Source: Acidobacteriota bacterium
GTDB taxonomy: Bacteria > Acidobacteriota > Terriglobia > Acidiferrales > UBA7541
Assembly: GCA_003223245.1 (NCBI GenBank)
Contig: QHYI01000157.1
Coordinates: 1 to 61,352, forward strand
Direction of reading: 5' to 3'
Length of the DNA stretch: 61,352 nt
The position numbers and the translations under genes are program-made. Below, one piece after another: positions 9,953 through 17,692 of this stretch (the stretch's first letter is position 1; every line of letters starts with the position of its first letter). The notes beneath the pieces were generated by a model. It was not told where the DNA came from, made no database searches, and saw nothing but the letters and a program-made list of their open reading frames with translations.

Positions 9953-11014
9953 ATGCCCCGCCCCAAATCAGGCACTGCTTTGCGCGCTCGAAAAACTTCC
10001 GGGCAAGGCGTGACTCTCAAATCGCTCGCGGAGCATCTGGGACTCTCGCAAGCGGCGGTGTCGTTGGTCATCAACCGAGCGCCGGGGGCAAAGTCGATTC
10101 CCCATCGCACCCAAGAGCTGATCCGCAAAGCGGCGCGGGAACTCAACTACCGTCCCAATCATTTAGCGCGATCCCTCCGACAACAAAGAAGCTACACGAT
10201 CGGCGTGGTGGTGCCGGAGATTAGCGAAGGGTATGCGGCGCTAGTGATGTCGGGGATCGAGGACCATCTCCTGCAAGAAGGATATTTCTATTTCGTGGTG
10301 AGCCATCGGCACCGCGATGAACTCATCGAAGAATATCCTCTGCTTTTACAGCAGCGCGCGGTAGAGGGTTTGATTGCAGTCGACACGGCGGTCCTGAAGG
10401 CCGTACAGGTCCCGCTGGTTGCGGTCTCCGGCCATCGGGACCTGCCCGGAGTGACGAACATTGTGCTGGACCATGCGCGAGCCGCTGCGTTGGCCATGGA
10501 GCATTTGACAAAACTCGGACATCGGCGGATGGCCTTCATCAAGGGGCAGGCGTTCAGCTCGGATACGGCTATTCGCTGGGAATCCGTGCGCGAAGCAGCA
10601 CAGACGCTGGGCATAAAGATCAATGACCGTCTGGTAGGCCAACTGGAAGGCGAATCCTCTTCCCCGGAGCTCGGCTATCAGGTTACGAAGAACTTGATCG
10701 CTTCGGGAGAACCATTCACGGCGCTTTTTGCCTTCAATGATGTTTCCGCAATCGGCGCGATTCAAGCCTTGCGCGAGGCCGGCCGCCGCATTCCTGAAGA
10801 TGTTTCCGTGGTGGGCTTTGATGACATTCAGAGCGCCGCATTTCAGAACCCCGCGTTGACCACGATCCGACAGCCATGTCGCGAGATGGGAATGATGGCC
10901 GCCGAGACGCTGCTACGGCGCATTGCGGCGCCTCCAGGAGCGCCCTATCCGAAGGAGATTGTGGTGCAACCGGAGTTGATTTGCCGTGGGAGCACGGCGG
11001 TGGCGCGCCAGTGA
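9953..11014 (+). CDS. LacI-family transcriptional regulator
   Basis: 353 residues, the normal length for the family. The N-terminal HTH (about residues 20-65) reads VTLKSLAEHLGLSQAAVSLV and then the hinge helix NYRPNHLARSL. The periplasmic-binding-protein-like effector domain follows (IGVVVPEISEGYAAL, TALFAFNDVSAIGAIQAL, VSVVGFDDIQSAAFQNPALT). It binds DNA as a dimer and is released or recruited by a sugar ligand. Divergence from the GH3/GH144-like operon makes that operon the likely target and a gluco-oligosaccharide the likely ligand; both are inferences. The start is the ATG at 9953; the ribosome-binding site is weak. Confidence 0.92.
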   Translation: MPRPKSGTALRARKTSGQGVTLKSLAEHLGLSQAAVSLVINRAPGAKSIPHRTQELIRKAARELNYRPNHLARSLRQQRSYTIGVVVPEISEGYAALVMSGIEDHLLQEGYFYFVVSHRHRDELIEEYPLLLQQRAVEGLIAVDTAVLKAVQVPLVAVSGHRDLPGVTNIVLDHARAAALAMEHLTKLGHRRMAFIKGQAFSSDTAIRWESVREAAQTLGIKINDRLVGQLEGESSSPELGYQVTKNLIASGEPFTALFAFNDVSAIGAIQALREAGRRIPEDVSVVGFDDIQSAAFQNPALTTIRQPCREMGMMAAETLLRRIAAPPGAPYPKEIVVQPELICRGSTAVARQ

Positions 11015-11059
11015 TAAGTCGTAAGTTTTGAGCATTCAAGGGAAACGCGCGCCGAGCGT

Positions 11060-12130
11060 TCAAGAGCCAATTCGTGGATGGTCGCGCAGGATTCTTTTCA
11101 ATTCCTTAATCCAGCGGCCAAAATTGTGGGAAACGGTGCGATTGCGCCACCAAGCAAGCCATTCGAGGGCCGAATACAACTCCATCTCTTTGGCTTCTTC
11201 GCAAAAATCTTCCCAGCCTCGTGCACCTCCTGACTCTGCTGAGTACTGGTCGAAATAAGCGCGCCACATGACGTTCCGCTGATTTTCGGTCCATCTCCCC
11301 GAACTGACGCTGACCAGATCATAGATTCCTGGGCCAAGCGCGGCCGTCTCCCAATCAATGACGGCCAGGGGTTGCTCGTGGTTCCGGGGACGCAGCATGA
11401 TATTTTTCCCGAACAATTGCCCGTGGATGACGGTTCTGGGGAGCTCGGCAAACCATTGCAGACGGCTTTCATAATGAGCGAGCGCGGGCTCGACGAGCTG
11501 ACGATCGCGAGGCTGCAAACCTGGGAGAATGTCACGGACTCTCTGCGCGCAGCGATCATAGTGCTCACGGTCATAGACCGGTAGGAAGCGGGTCGCAGAA
11601 ACAGGCAAGTGGCGCGCCCGCGCATGAAAGCGCGCAGCCCATTGCGCGGCGGGAACCCAGCGCTTGTAGTTCCGCGAGTCCCGCAGCCGCGCGGCTCCGA
11701 TGTCTTCCAGGAAGAGCCAATAGGTCCCGCGCGAGGGCTCCCAGCGGACGGAATACAGCTGCGGGGTGCCCAGATCGACTCGAGAAAGAATCCTTCGGTA
11801 CACGCGCAATTCATGATAGCTGGGGCCCAGGCTGTTATTCCGCACTTTGCGAGCCGGCGCAATTTGGTGCCGAGGATTCAGGTCCTTAAAGAAGATGGGC
11901 ACGCAATCGCCGTTGTTGAATAGCACGCGCAAGTGTTCGGCGTGGAAGCTGGACTCATGCACACAGGTTTCCCGCTCGATCCTTTGAACTTGAACAAGCC
12001 GGCCGCGTAGCTTAGAAAATGCGGCTTCTAGCGATTGGGACATCTCTCGTTCCGCGAAGCGTTGAGAGGCCTCCTGTTGGGGAGTAACCCGTCCCACAGA
12101 GCTTCGTCGCACTTGGATTTGGGTGGCCAT
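11060..12130 (-). CDS. Aminoglycoside-phosphotransferase-fold protein, probable pseudokinase
   Basis: 356 residues. The C-terminal lobe is of the APH/choline-kinase fold: VIHGQLFGKNIMLRP, then the metal-binding segment VIDWETAALGPGIYDLVSV. In active members the Brenner motif is HxDxxxxN. Here it reads HGQLFGKN, so the catalytic Asp is Gln, while the Mg-binding Asp of IDWE is kept. This suggests a pseudokinase or a regulatory partner. It starts 10 bp after the stop of the second APH-fold gene, with a GAGG ribosome site, and is the last gene of a four-gene operon. The substrate is unknown; it is unlikely to be an antibiotic-resistance gene given the context. Confidence 0.8.
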   Translation of the reverse strand: MATQIQVRRSSVGRVTPQQEASQRFAEREMSQSLEAAFSKLRGRLVQVQRIERETCVHESSFHAEHLRVLFNNGDCVPIFFKDLNPRHQIAPARKVRNNSLGPSYHELRVYRRILSRVDLGTPQLYSVRWEPSRGTYWLFLEDIGAARLRDSRNYKRWVPAAQWAARFHARARHLPVSATRFLPVYDREHYDRCAQRVRDILPGLQPRDRQLVEPALAHYESRLQWFAELPRTVIHGQLFGKNIMLRPRNHEQPLAVIDWETAALGPGIYDLVSVSSGRWTENQRNVMWRAYFDQYSAESGGARGWEDFCEEAKEMELYSALEWLAWWRNRTVSHNFGRWIKELKRILRDHPRIGS

Positions 12131-12140
12131 CTTCGCATCC

Positions 12141-13112
12141 TCACCACTCGGTCATCTCGATCGCTTCGCTCATTCGCTCACGGTAGTAGTTCAGCTTAAT
12201 GGTCGAAGCTTCCCAACGCGGATCAAATTTTTCACTTTCCCAGCGGAATTCCTCAAGGCCTCTGAAAATTCTGCCGATTGCTTTCATGATCCGGACGTCC
12301 ACGACGGTCAAATGCGGCCAACGAGGGGCGCTGGCTTCCAGGTAGGAAGCAATGTCCACGTAGGCGAGATCGCCGGTCGGCACGCCCCAGCCGCTGGCTT
12401 CCCAATCGAAAGGGAAAACAGAAGATTCTCCCCCATCGGGGCGAATCAGCACATTTCGTGGCTTGAAGTCACCATGAATGAGGGTGCGGGGCATGCGGTC
12501 ACACAATTGCTGTATATGATCCCATCGCCACTCCAAAAAATCGCACTGCGAGATTACCTCTTCGATGACTGCCAACTCTGCGGCGGGCAACTTAAGAAGC
12601 TTCCGATTTCTCTGCAGATTATCGCGGGCCTCCCGCAAATGGATCAGGTGATACTCGGGGCCGCGGTCGGGGAGTTGAGCCGTGTGTGCGATCTGCGCGG
12701 CAGTGGAGTGCAACAGGCCGAGCCACCTGGCAACCAGAACGGTATGGTCGTCGCGCGAGCGCGAGTACTGTTCTCCTTCGATGTACTCCAAGAATAGCCA
12801 GTCGTGGTCTTCACTTTCTTTGATGAACCCATAGTAAAGCGGATGGCTGACGGGAAGGCGAGAAAGGATTTGTTGGTAGATTGTTCTTTCGTGAGCCGCT
12901 AGGTGCCAGCGGCAAAGCTTAGCCACCACGGAAGAACCGCGAGGCCCGACCCCGTCCATCTTATAGATTGCGGTTTTCGAGCGTTTCTTGAGGAGAGAGA
13001 CCGCTGCCGCGCTTCTCGAATCTGGCTGAAACCGTTTCCACGCAAGAACGGCCGGATGCGTCAGGATGTCGGAAGGCGCCTCTCGGGAAACGATCTGCTC
13101 AACCGTGGTCAT
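12141..13112 (-). CDS. Aminoglycoside-phosphotransferase-fold kinase
   Basis: 323 residues from an ATG at 13112 preceded by a strong GGAGGAA ribosome site. A longer frame exists, but this start overlaps the ABC gene end by 14 bp and is better supported. The catalytic motif is intact: TLIHGDFKPRNVLIRP (Brenner HxDxxxxN) and FPFDWEASGWGVPTGDLAYV (metal-binding DWE). Family members phosphorylate small hydroxylated molecules, sugars or lipids. Next to an ABC exporter and a glycosyltransferase it may phosphorylate a glycan or lipid carrier intermediate; that is inference. Confidence 0.82.
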   Translation of the reverse strand: MTTVEQIVSREAPSDILTHPAVLAWKRFQPDSRSAAAVSLLKKRSKTAIYKMDGVGPRGSSVVAKLCRWHLAAHERTIYQQILSRLPVSHPLYYGFIKESEDHDWLFLEYIEGEQYSRSRDDHTVLVARWLGLLHSTAAQIAHTAQLPDRGPEYHLIHLREARDNLQRNRKLLKLPAAELAVIEEVISQCDFLEWRWDHIQQLCDRMPRTLIHGDFKPRNVLIRPDGGESSVFPFDWEASGWGVPTGDLAYVDIASYLEASAPRWPHLTVVDVRIMKAIGRIFRGLEEFRWESEKFDPRWEASTIKLNYYRERMSEAIEMTEW

Positions 13113-14910
13113 CGATTCCTCCGAGAGAAGAGGCTTCGAGGACGGGCAATTTTTCGCCATCGAGCAGACTGGGCGCAGGCGAGGCATCGACCAGCGTTCC
13201 GTGGTCGATGTACAAAAAAGATTTGCACCGGATCAAGGTGCTGGCGCGGTGCGCGACAACGAAGGTCGTGCGGCCTTGGATGAGACGCTCGAGGGCCTCG
13301 ATAATTGCGGATTCGGTCTTGAGGTCGACTGAACTGGTGGGCTCATCGAGAATTAAAATCGGCGAATCCTTCAAGAATGCGCGTGCGAGCGAAATGCGCT
13401 GGCGCTCTCCGCCCGAGAGCCGCATGCCTCGTTCGCCAACCACGGTTTGATAGCCTTCGGGAAGCCTGGAGATAAATTCGTGCGCGTTTGCGGCAGCCGC
13501 TGCGGCCTGAATTTCCTGCTGCGTGGCCTCGGGCCGCGCGTAGGCGATATTTTCCTCAATGGAAGTGGAAAAAAGAACGGGCTCTTGCGGCACGAGGGCA
13601 AATTGACTGCGGAGATCCGCCAATTTGTAATTGCGCAAATCGACACCATCAAGAAGAATCTGACCGTCGAAGGGGTCGTAGAAGCGCAACATCAGGCTGA
13701 TCAGCGTGGTTTTGCCGGCACCGGTGGGCCCCACAATGCCAACGCAAGTTCCGGGCTCGACGCGGAAAGAAACGTGGATAAGCGCCGGGCGATGCGGAGC
13801 ATAGGCAAACGAAACGTTTTGAAAATAGACCCTTCCCAAGGCGCGAGAAAGTGGTTGTGTATCGGACCTTTCTTCCACTTCAGGAATTTCGTCGAGCAAG
13901 GCAAAGGAACGCTCAACGCTAGCTAACTGAGACTGCAACGCCGCAGATTTTCTTCCCATGGTTTTTAGCGGCTCGTAGAGCTGCGCAACGTAGCCCATCA
14001 TCAACAGGAGTTCACCGAGAGTGATGATGCCGGTTTGTACCTGACGTATGCCAACAAACAAAGCAATCGCGATTCCCGTAGCGCTGGTCAGGCCGACGAT
14101 GGAGTTGAACTTGCCTTCGGCAAGGGCGAGTCGGAGGCGCGCTCGCATGCCGTCGGCGCTTTTGCGAATGAAGCGATGGCGCTCGTCCTCTTCCCTGCCG
14201 AAGGCCTTCACCACACGCATGGCGCCCAGAACTTCTTGAACAATGCCCATCGCGGATTTTTCGAGCGTCTTGACTTCCCGGGAGCCGCGCCGGAGCCCGC
14301 GGCGATAATGTTTAGAGGTCAGATAGAGAATGGGCGAAATTACGAGAGCAACCAGGGCCAGTTGCCAGTCGATTCTCAAGGTGACGTACAACATGCCGAG
14401 CACGGTGAAGGCCGAGTTGAAAAAGGGGATCAGGTGGTCCACCACGAGTGTCTGAACCGCGGCAGCATCGTACTGCAGGTTGTAAAGAGATTCGGCGGTT
14501 CCTTTGACCTCGTGATAGGCGAGCGAGAGCTTCTGCATTTGACGAAAAAGCTCGGAGCGAAAATCGAGGAGGATTTTTTCCCCGGTGTAGGTGCGGAGCA
14601 GCGAAACCGCTAGCGCCTGAATTTGCGCAAGGATGGTCACGGCGATCAGCAATGCGACAGCGAACAACAGGGCGGATGAAGGGGAGAGTCTGAAGCCAGC
14701 CGGAATGAACGGACGAAGCAAGTGCGGCAAAGGCTTGGAGGCCAAGCCACTGTCTACCGCAATTTTTAGGGGCAATGGCACCAGCAGAGCAAGCGGGCTG
14801 GCGAGTAAGCTGAGCACGAAAAGAGCGCCCAGGTGCGGCCAATACGGCCGCGCCCAACGAAAGAGCCGATTGCATAGAACTACATCGCGATTCGTGCCGA
14901 GCCAGTTCAT
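13099..14910 (-). CDS. ABC exporter, fused membrane and ATPase domains (ABCB type)
   Basis: 603 residues from an ATG at 14910 that overlaps the previous stop (ATGA). The N-terminal half has six membrane segments (for example ALFVLSLLASPLALLVPL and SALLFAVALLIAVTILA). The nucleotide-binding half starts at about residue 345 with Walker A GPTGAGKTTL, signature LSGGERQRISLARAF, Walker B ILILDEPTS and switch His VVAHR. It should work as a homodimer exporting a lipid, glycolipid or peptide. Its position between a GT2 fusion and APH-fold kinases suggests export of a glycan-type product rather than a drug. Confidence 0.9.
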   Translation of the reverse strand: MNWLGTNRDVVLCNRLFRWARPYWPHLGALFVLSLLASPLALLVPLPLKIAVDSGLASKPLPHLLRPFIPAGFRLSPSSALLFAVALLIAVTILAQIQALAVSLLRTYTGEKILLDFRSELFRQMQKLSLAYHEVKGTAESLYNLQYDAAAVQTLVVDHLIPFFNSAFTVLGMLYVTLRIDWQLALVALVISPILYLTSKHYRRGLRRGSREVKTLEKSAMGIVQEVLGAMRVVKAFGREEDERHRFIRKSADGMRARLRLALAEGKFNSIVGLTSATGIAIALFVGIRQVQTGIITLGELLLMMGYVAQLYEPLKTMGRKSAALQSQLASVERSFALLDEIPEVEERSDTQPLSRALGRVYFQNVSFAYAPHRPALIHVSFRVEPGTCVGIVGPTGAGKTTLISLMLRFYDPFDGQILLDGVDLRNYKLADLRSQFALVPQEPVLFSTSIEENIAYARPEATQQEIQAAAAAANAHEFISRLPEGYQTVVGERGMRLSGGERQRISLARAFLKDSPILILDEPTSSVDLKTESAIIEALERLIQGRTTFVVAHRASTLIRCKSFLYIDHGTLVDASPAPSLLDGEKLPVLEASSLGGIDDHG

Positions 14911-17474
14911 GTGAGATCGAAATCCAGGATGATCAAGGCGCAATAAGCTGCGCCGAGCGCGATGGCCGCACCGCGAAGCGCAACGCTGGCAAAGAGCATG
15001 CTCATGGCGCCAAGAATCGCCGCGGTGTAACTAGCGCCGTCGATGGCGGCAGCGACACAAGGAATCAGAAACAGAAGAACCGTGACAATCCCGGGGATGG
15101 AAAACCAGGGCCGTAACCGTAGGCGCAACATGTGCTTGCCAGGGGCGTAGTTTTCGGAAACGGCGCGAATGCGGATTGCGGCGAATAACCCGCCGCGAAC
15201 TTCGAGGTCCCAATCGTCAAAATCACTTCCGCGGCGCACGACAGCACCTCGGGAACGCAGCAAAGATTCCAAATCCTGAAGAGCACACGTGGCGTCCAGC
15301 CATTGTTGGCTCCAGAGATGAAACATGGTTGGCCGGGGAAAATGAGCCGAAGGAAACCGGCGGCTTCTCCAGATTGTTAATGAGCAGATGAGGCGGCCCC
15401 ACAAGCGGGCCAAAGGCTGCGCGAGGTGGAGAGTCGCAGTCAGAGCACGCAAACGTAGGCGAGTTATCCGACTCTTCGGGGATGAGGCGATGCGAAGACG
15501 CAGAGCCGCATTGAGGGTAGGCACCAGGGACAACAGGAACGCTGCCAGACACAACGGCGTGACGGCGAGAAGCGGTTTCCACGCAATGCTAAGAATGGAA
15601 AGGACGGCCAGTACGAGATTCATCAACTGCCACTCGGGCGTCAACGGCAACGAGTTAAAAAGATTCGGAGAAGGCTGATAAAGCCGCGCGAAGCCCGCGG
15701 TGCCCCACGTGCCATGGTAAATGCGACCGCGGAACAAAGAGCACGTTTGAAACAATCCATCGGTATAGATCCGTCCGCGCCAGCTTGCTTGGCCGCTGGA
15801 GTTGTATTTTTCGGGCCACTTTCTCTCGAGCATGGCTTCCGCCTTGCCATAGTTGACTTGCTGCTTCCAATAGGCGCGCACGGTACGCCGATAGTGGTGC
15901 CAGACCATGGCCCCTGGACTAAAGCCGAGCTTACCTCCGTTCGCGCGTACTCTCCAACAAACGTCCACGTCGTCACCCGCTTGACGAAATTGCGTGTCAA
16001 AGCCTCCGATAGAGGCTAACGAATCGCGGAGGAAGGACATGTTGCAACCGGGGATGTGCTCTGCTTCGGAATCGGAAAGCAGAACGTGCGCGGGTCCACC
16101 CGGTGACCCGGCAACGCAACTCGCGGTGTTCCCGTCATTCAAGAACGGAATGTTCGGGCCACCAACGCCTGCGTAACCCCCTTTAAGAAAGGTAGCTGCG
16201 AGATAGGTCAGCCACTCGGGATCGGGGCTGGCGTCGTCATCAATGTAGGAAACGATTTCGCCCGTGGCCGATTGCCAGCCCAGATTGCGTGCCGCACTCA
16301 AACCGCGATTTTCCGTACGAATAACGCGGACGTCGTACTGACGCGCGATGTCGCCGACGCCGTCGGTTGAGCCGTCATCAATAACGATGGTTTCGTAATT
16401 GGGGTAATGGAGTTTCCCGATTCCCTCTAGGCAGTCGCGAATGGTCCGGCTGCCATTGAAAGTGCATACGACAACGGATATTTTTGGCCATCGCATTTTG
16501 GAGTCAAACGGTGTTTCCCGAAATGCGTTGCTCACGGCTGTGAGAGCAGGCTTTGGTTCTCTCTTGCGAGTCGTCAGGCCAAAGTCCCAGTCGGTGACGT
16601 CCTCGCCTCCGCGGTGCCACTCATCGGTCCAAGAATACGCAAATGCACCGGCGCAGCCTGCGGCGAACGCGGTTCGTATCTGCCAATTGAGACAGGCGGC
16701 TTGTGCAGCTTCCCCGTTTCTGCGGCTGTCCAGGCCGATTTCCGTGATCAGCAAGGGACGATTTCCGGCGAGATTTTGCAGGCGCGCCAGATAGGCTTCA
16801 TAGTTTTCCTGGGATTCCAGGAACACGTTGAAGCACATGAGGTCGAGGAACGGCAAGTCCAGGTATTCGGTCGAAGGATAATTGGCGTAAGAGACAGGCG
16901 CAGCAGGATCGACTTCCTTCACATCTTCATACAATCGTTTTAGGAAACCTTCGATAGCCGCGGCTCCGTGCCAGCGCACGATGGTTGCGGGGATTTCGTT
17001 AGCCAGAAGGTAGGCCAGAACGGCGGGATGCCCGGCGCATTCGCTTGCACCTTTTCTTACGGACTCCCGAACTTCGCGAACAACACGCCGGTCGTCCAAA
17101 AAGGCGTAGTGCCGTTCCGCTTGCAGACCAACCAGAACCCGCAGACCGTGACGATACGCCATGTCCAGGAGCCAATGCGGCGGAGGAGTGTAAGTTCGCA
17201 CCGCATTGATGCCGTTTGCAGACATCGCCGCGAAATCCTGGTTGACAACTTTGGGAGAAGGAAAAGGCTTGCCGAATGCATTCAGGCGAAAAGTTCCATA
17301 GGTCACGCCCCGAACATAGAGTTTTTCGTCGCCTGCCCACAGGAATTTGCCTCTGGCAGAGACCCGGCTATCCCCTAAGGCGAGTCCCCCTGCGGGCACG
17401 ATTACCGGCGTGAAAGGGTGTGGGCAGGCCGGTAATCGCGCCGAACCGCTCAGGGGTGTGGCTCTCAGCGCCAT
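14907..17474 (-). CDS. Fusion of glycoside-hydrolase TIM barrel with membrane-bound family 2 glycosyltransferase
   Basis: 855 residues from the ATG at 17474 (a GTG 21 bp upstream is an alternative). Residues about 40-325 form a GH2/GH5-like barrel: LYVRGVTYGTFRLNAFG, acid/base candidate Glu in YLLANEIPATIVRW and nucleophile candidate Glu in LLITEIGLDSRR. Residues about 330-570 are a GT-A family 2 domain: ISVVVCTFNGSRTIRDCLEG, ETIVIDDGSTDG, the DxD-like YIDDDASPDPEW, and IPGCNMSFLRDSL with GDDVDVCWR. Membrane segments follow near 625-675 and 790-850. One polypeptide that both transfers and cleaves sugars is unusual. It is the first gene of the operon with the ABC exporter and two APH-fold genes. 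Confidence 0.8.
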   Translation of the reverse strand: MALRATPLSGSARLPACPHPFTPVIVPAGGLALGDSRVSARGKFLWAGDEKLYVRGVTYGTFRLNAFGKPFPSPKVVNQDFAAMSANGINAVRTYTPPPHWLLDMAYRHGLRVLVGLQAERHYAFLDDRRVVREVRESVRKGASECAGHPAVLAYLLANEIPATIVRWHGAAAIEGFLKRLYEDVKEVDPAAPVSYANYPSTEYLDLPFLDLMCFNVFLESQENYEAYLARLQNLAGNRPLLITEIGLDSRRNGEAAQAACLNWQIRTAFAAGCAGAFAYSWTDEWHRGGEDVTDWDFGLTTRKREPKPALTAVSNAFRETPFDSKMRWPKISVVVCTFNGSRTIRDCLEGIGKLHYPNYETIVIDDGSTDGVGDIARQYDVRVIRTENRGLSAARNLGWQSATGEIVSYIDDDASPDPEWLTYLAATFLKGGYAGVGGPNIPFLNDGNTASCVAGSPGGPAHVLLSDSEAEHIPGCNMSFLRDSLASIGGFDTQFRQAGDDVDVCWRVRANGGKLGFSPGAMVWHHYRRTVRAYWKQQVNYGKAEAMLERKWPEKYNSSGQASWRGRIYTDGLFQTCSLFRGRIYHGTWGTAGFARLYQPSPNLFNSLPLTPEWQLMNLVLAVLSILSIAWKPLLAVTPLCLAAFLLSLVPTLNAALRLRIASSPKSRITRLRLRALTATLHLAQPLARLWGRLICSLTIWRSRRFPSAHFPRPTMFHLWSQQWLDATCALQDLESLLRSRGAVVRRGSDFDDWDLEVRGGLFAAIRIRAVSENYAPGKHMLRLRLRPWFSIPGIVTVLLFLIPCVAAAIDGASYTAAILGAMSMLFASVALRGAAIALGAAYCALIILDFDLT

Positions 17475-17692
17475 ATCACGCTCGCGTGGAACCACCGGTC
17501 CACACGGCCCCCTCGTTGCCAGTTCGCGAAGCTGATTTCCTTCGCATTCTTCTTTTGAGCATTCCTAATCACCTGTGCTTGGACTTGAGCATTCGCTTGA
17601 AACCCGCGTTCAACAGTTCTGGGAGCGCTACAGAGCCGCGGCTTGCCGGATATTTTTCAGTCTTTTCGTAAGTCTCCTCCCCTCAAAGAACT
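17475..17692. other. Intergenic gap
   Basis: About 220 bp between the receptor end and the start of the GH-GT2 fusion gene, both on the minus strand. It would hold the fusion operon's promoter. No clear promoter, terminator or small gene was found. Confidence 0.3.

Noticed and set aside
11060-13112. Reading the two APH-fold genes as aminoglycoside resistance
   Set aside because: The operon context (glycosyltransferase fusion, exporter) and the lost catalytic Asp in one copy argue against it.
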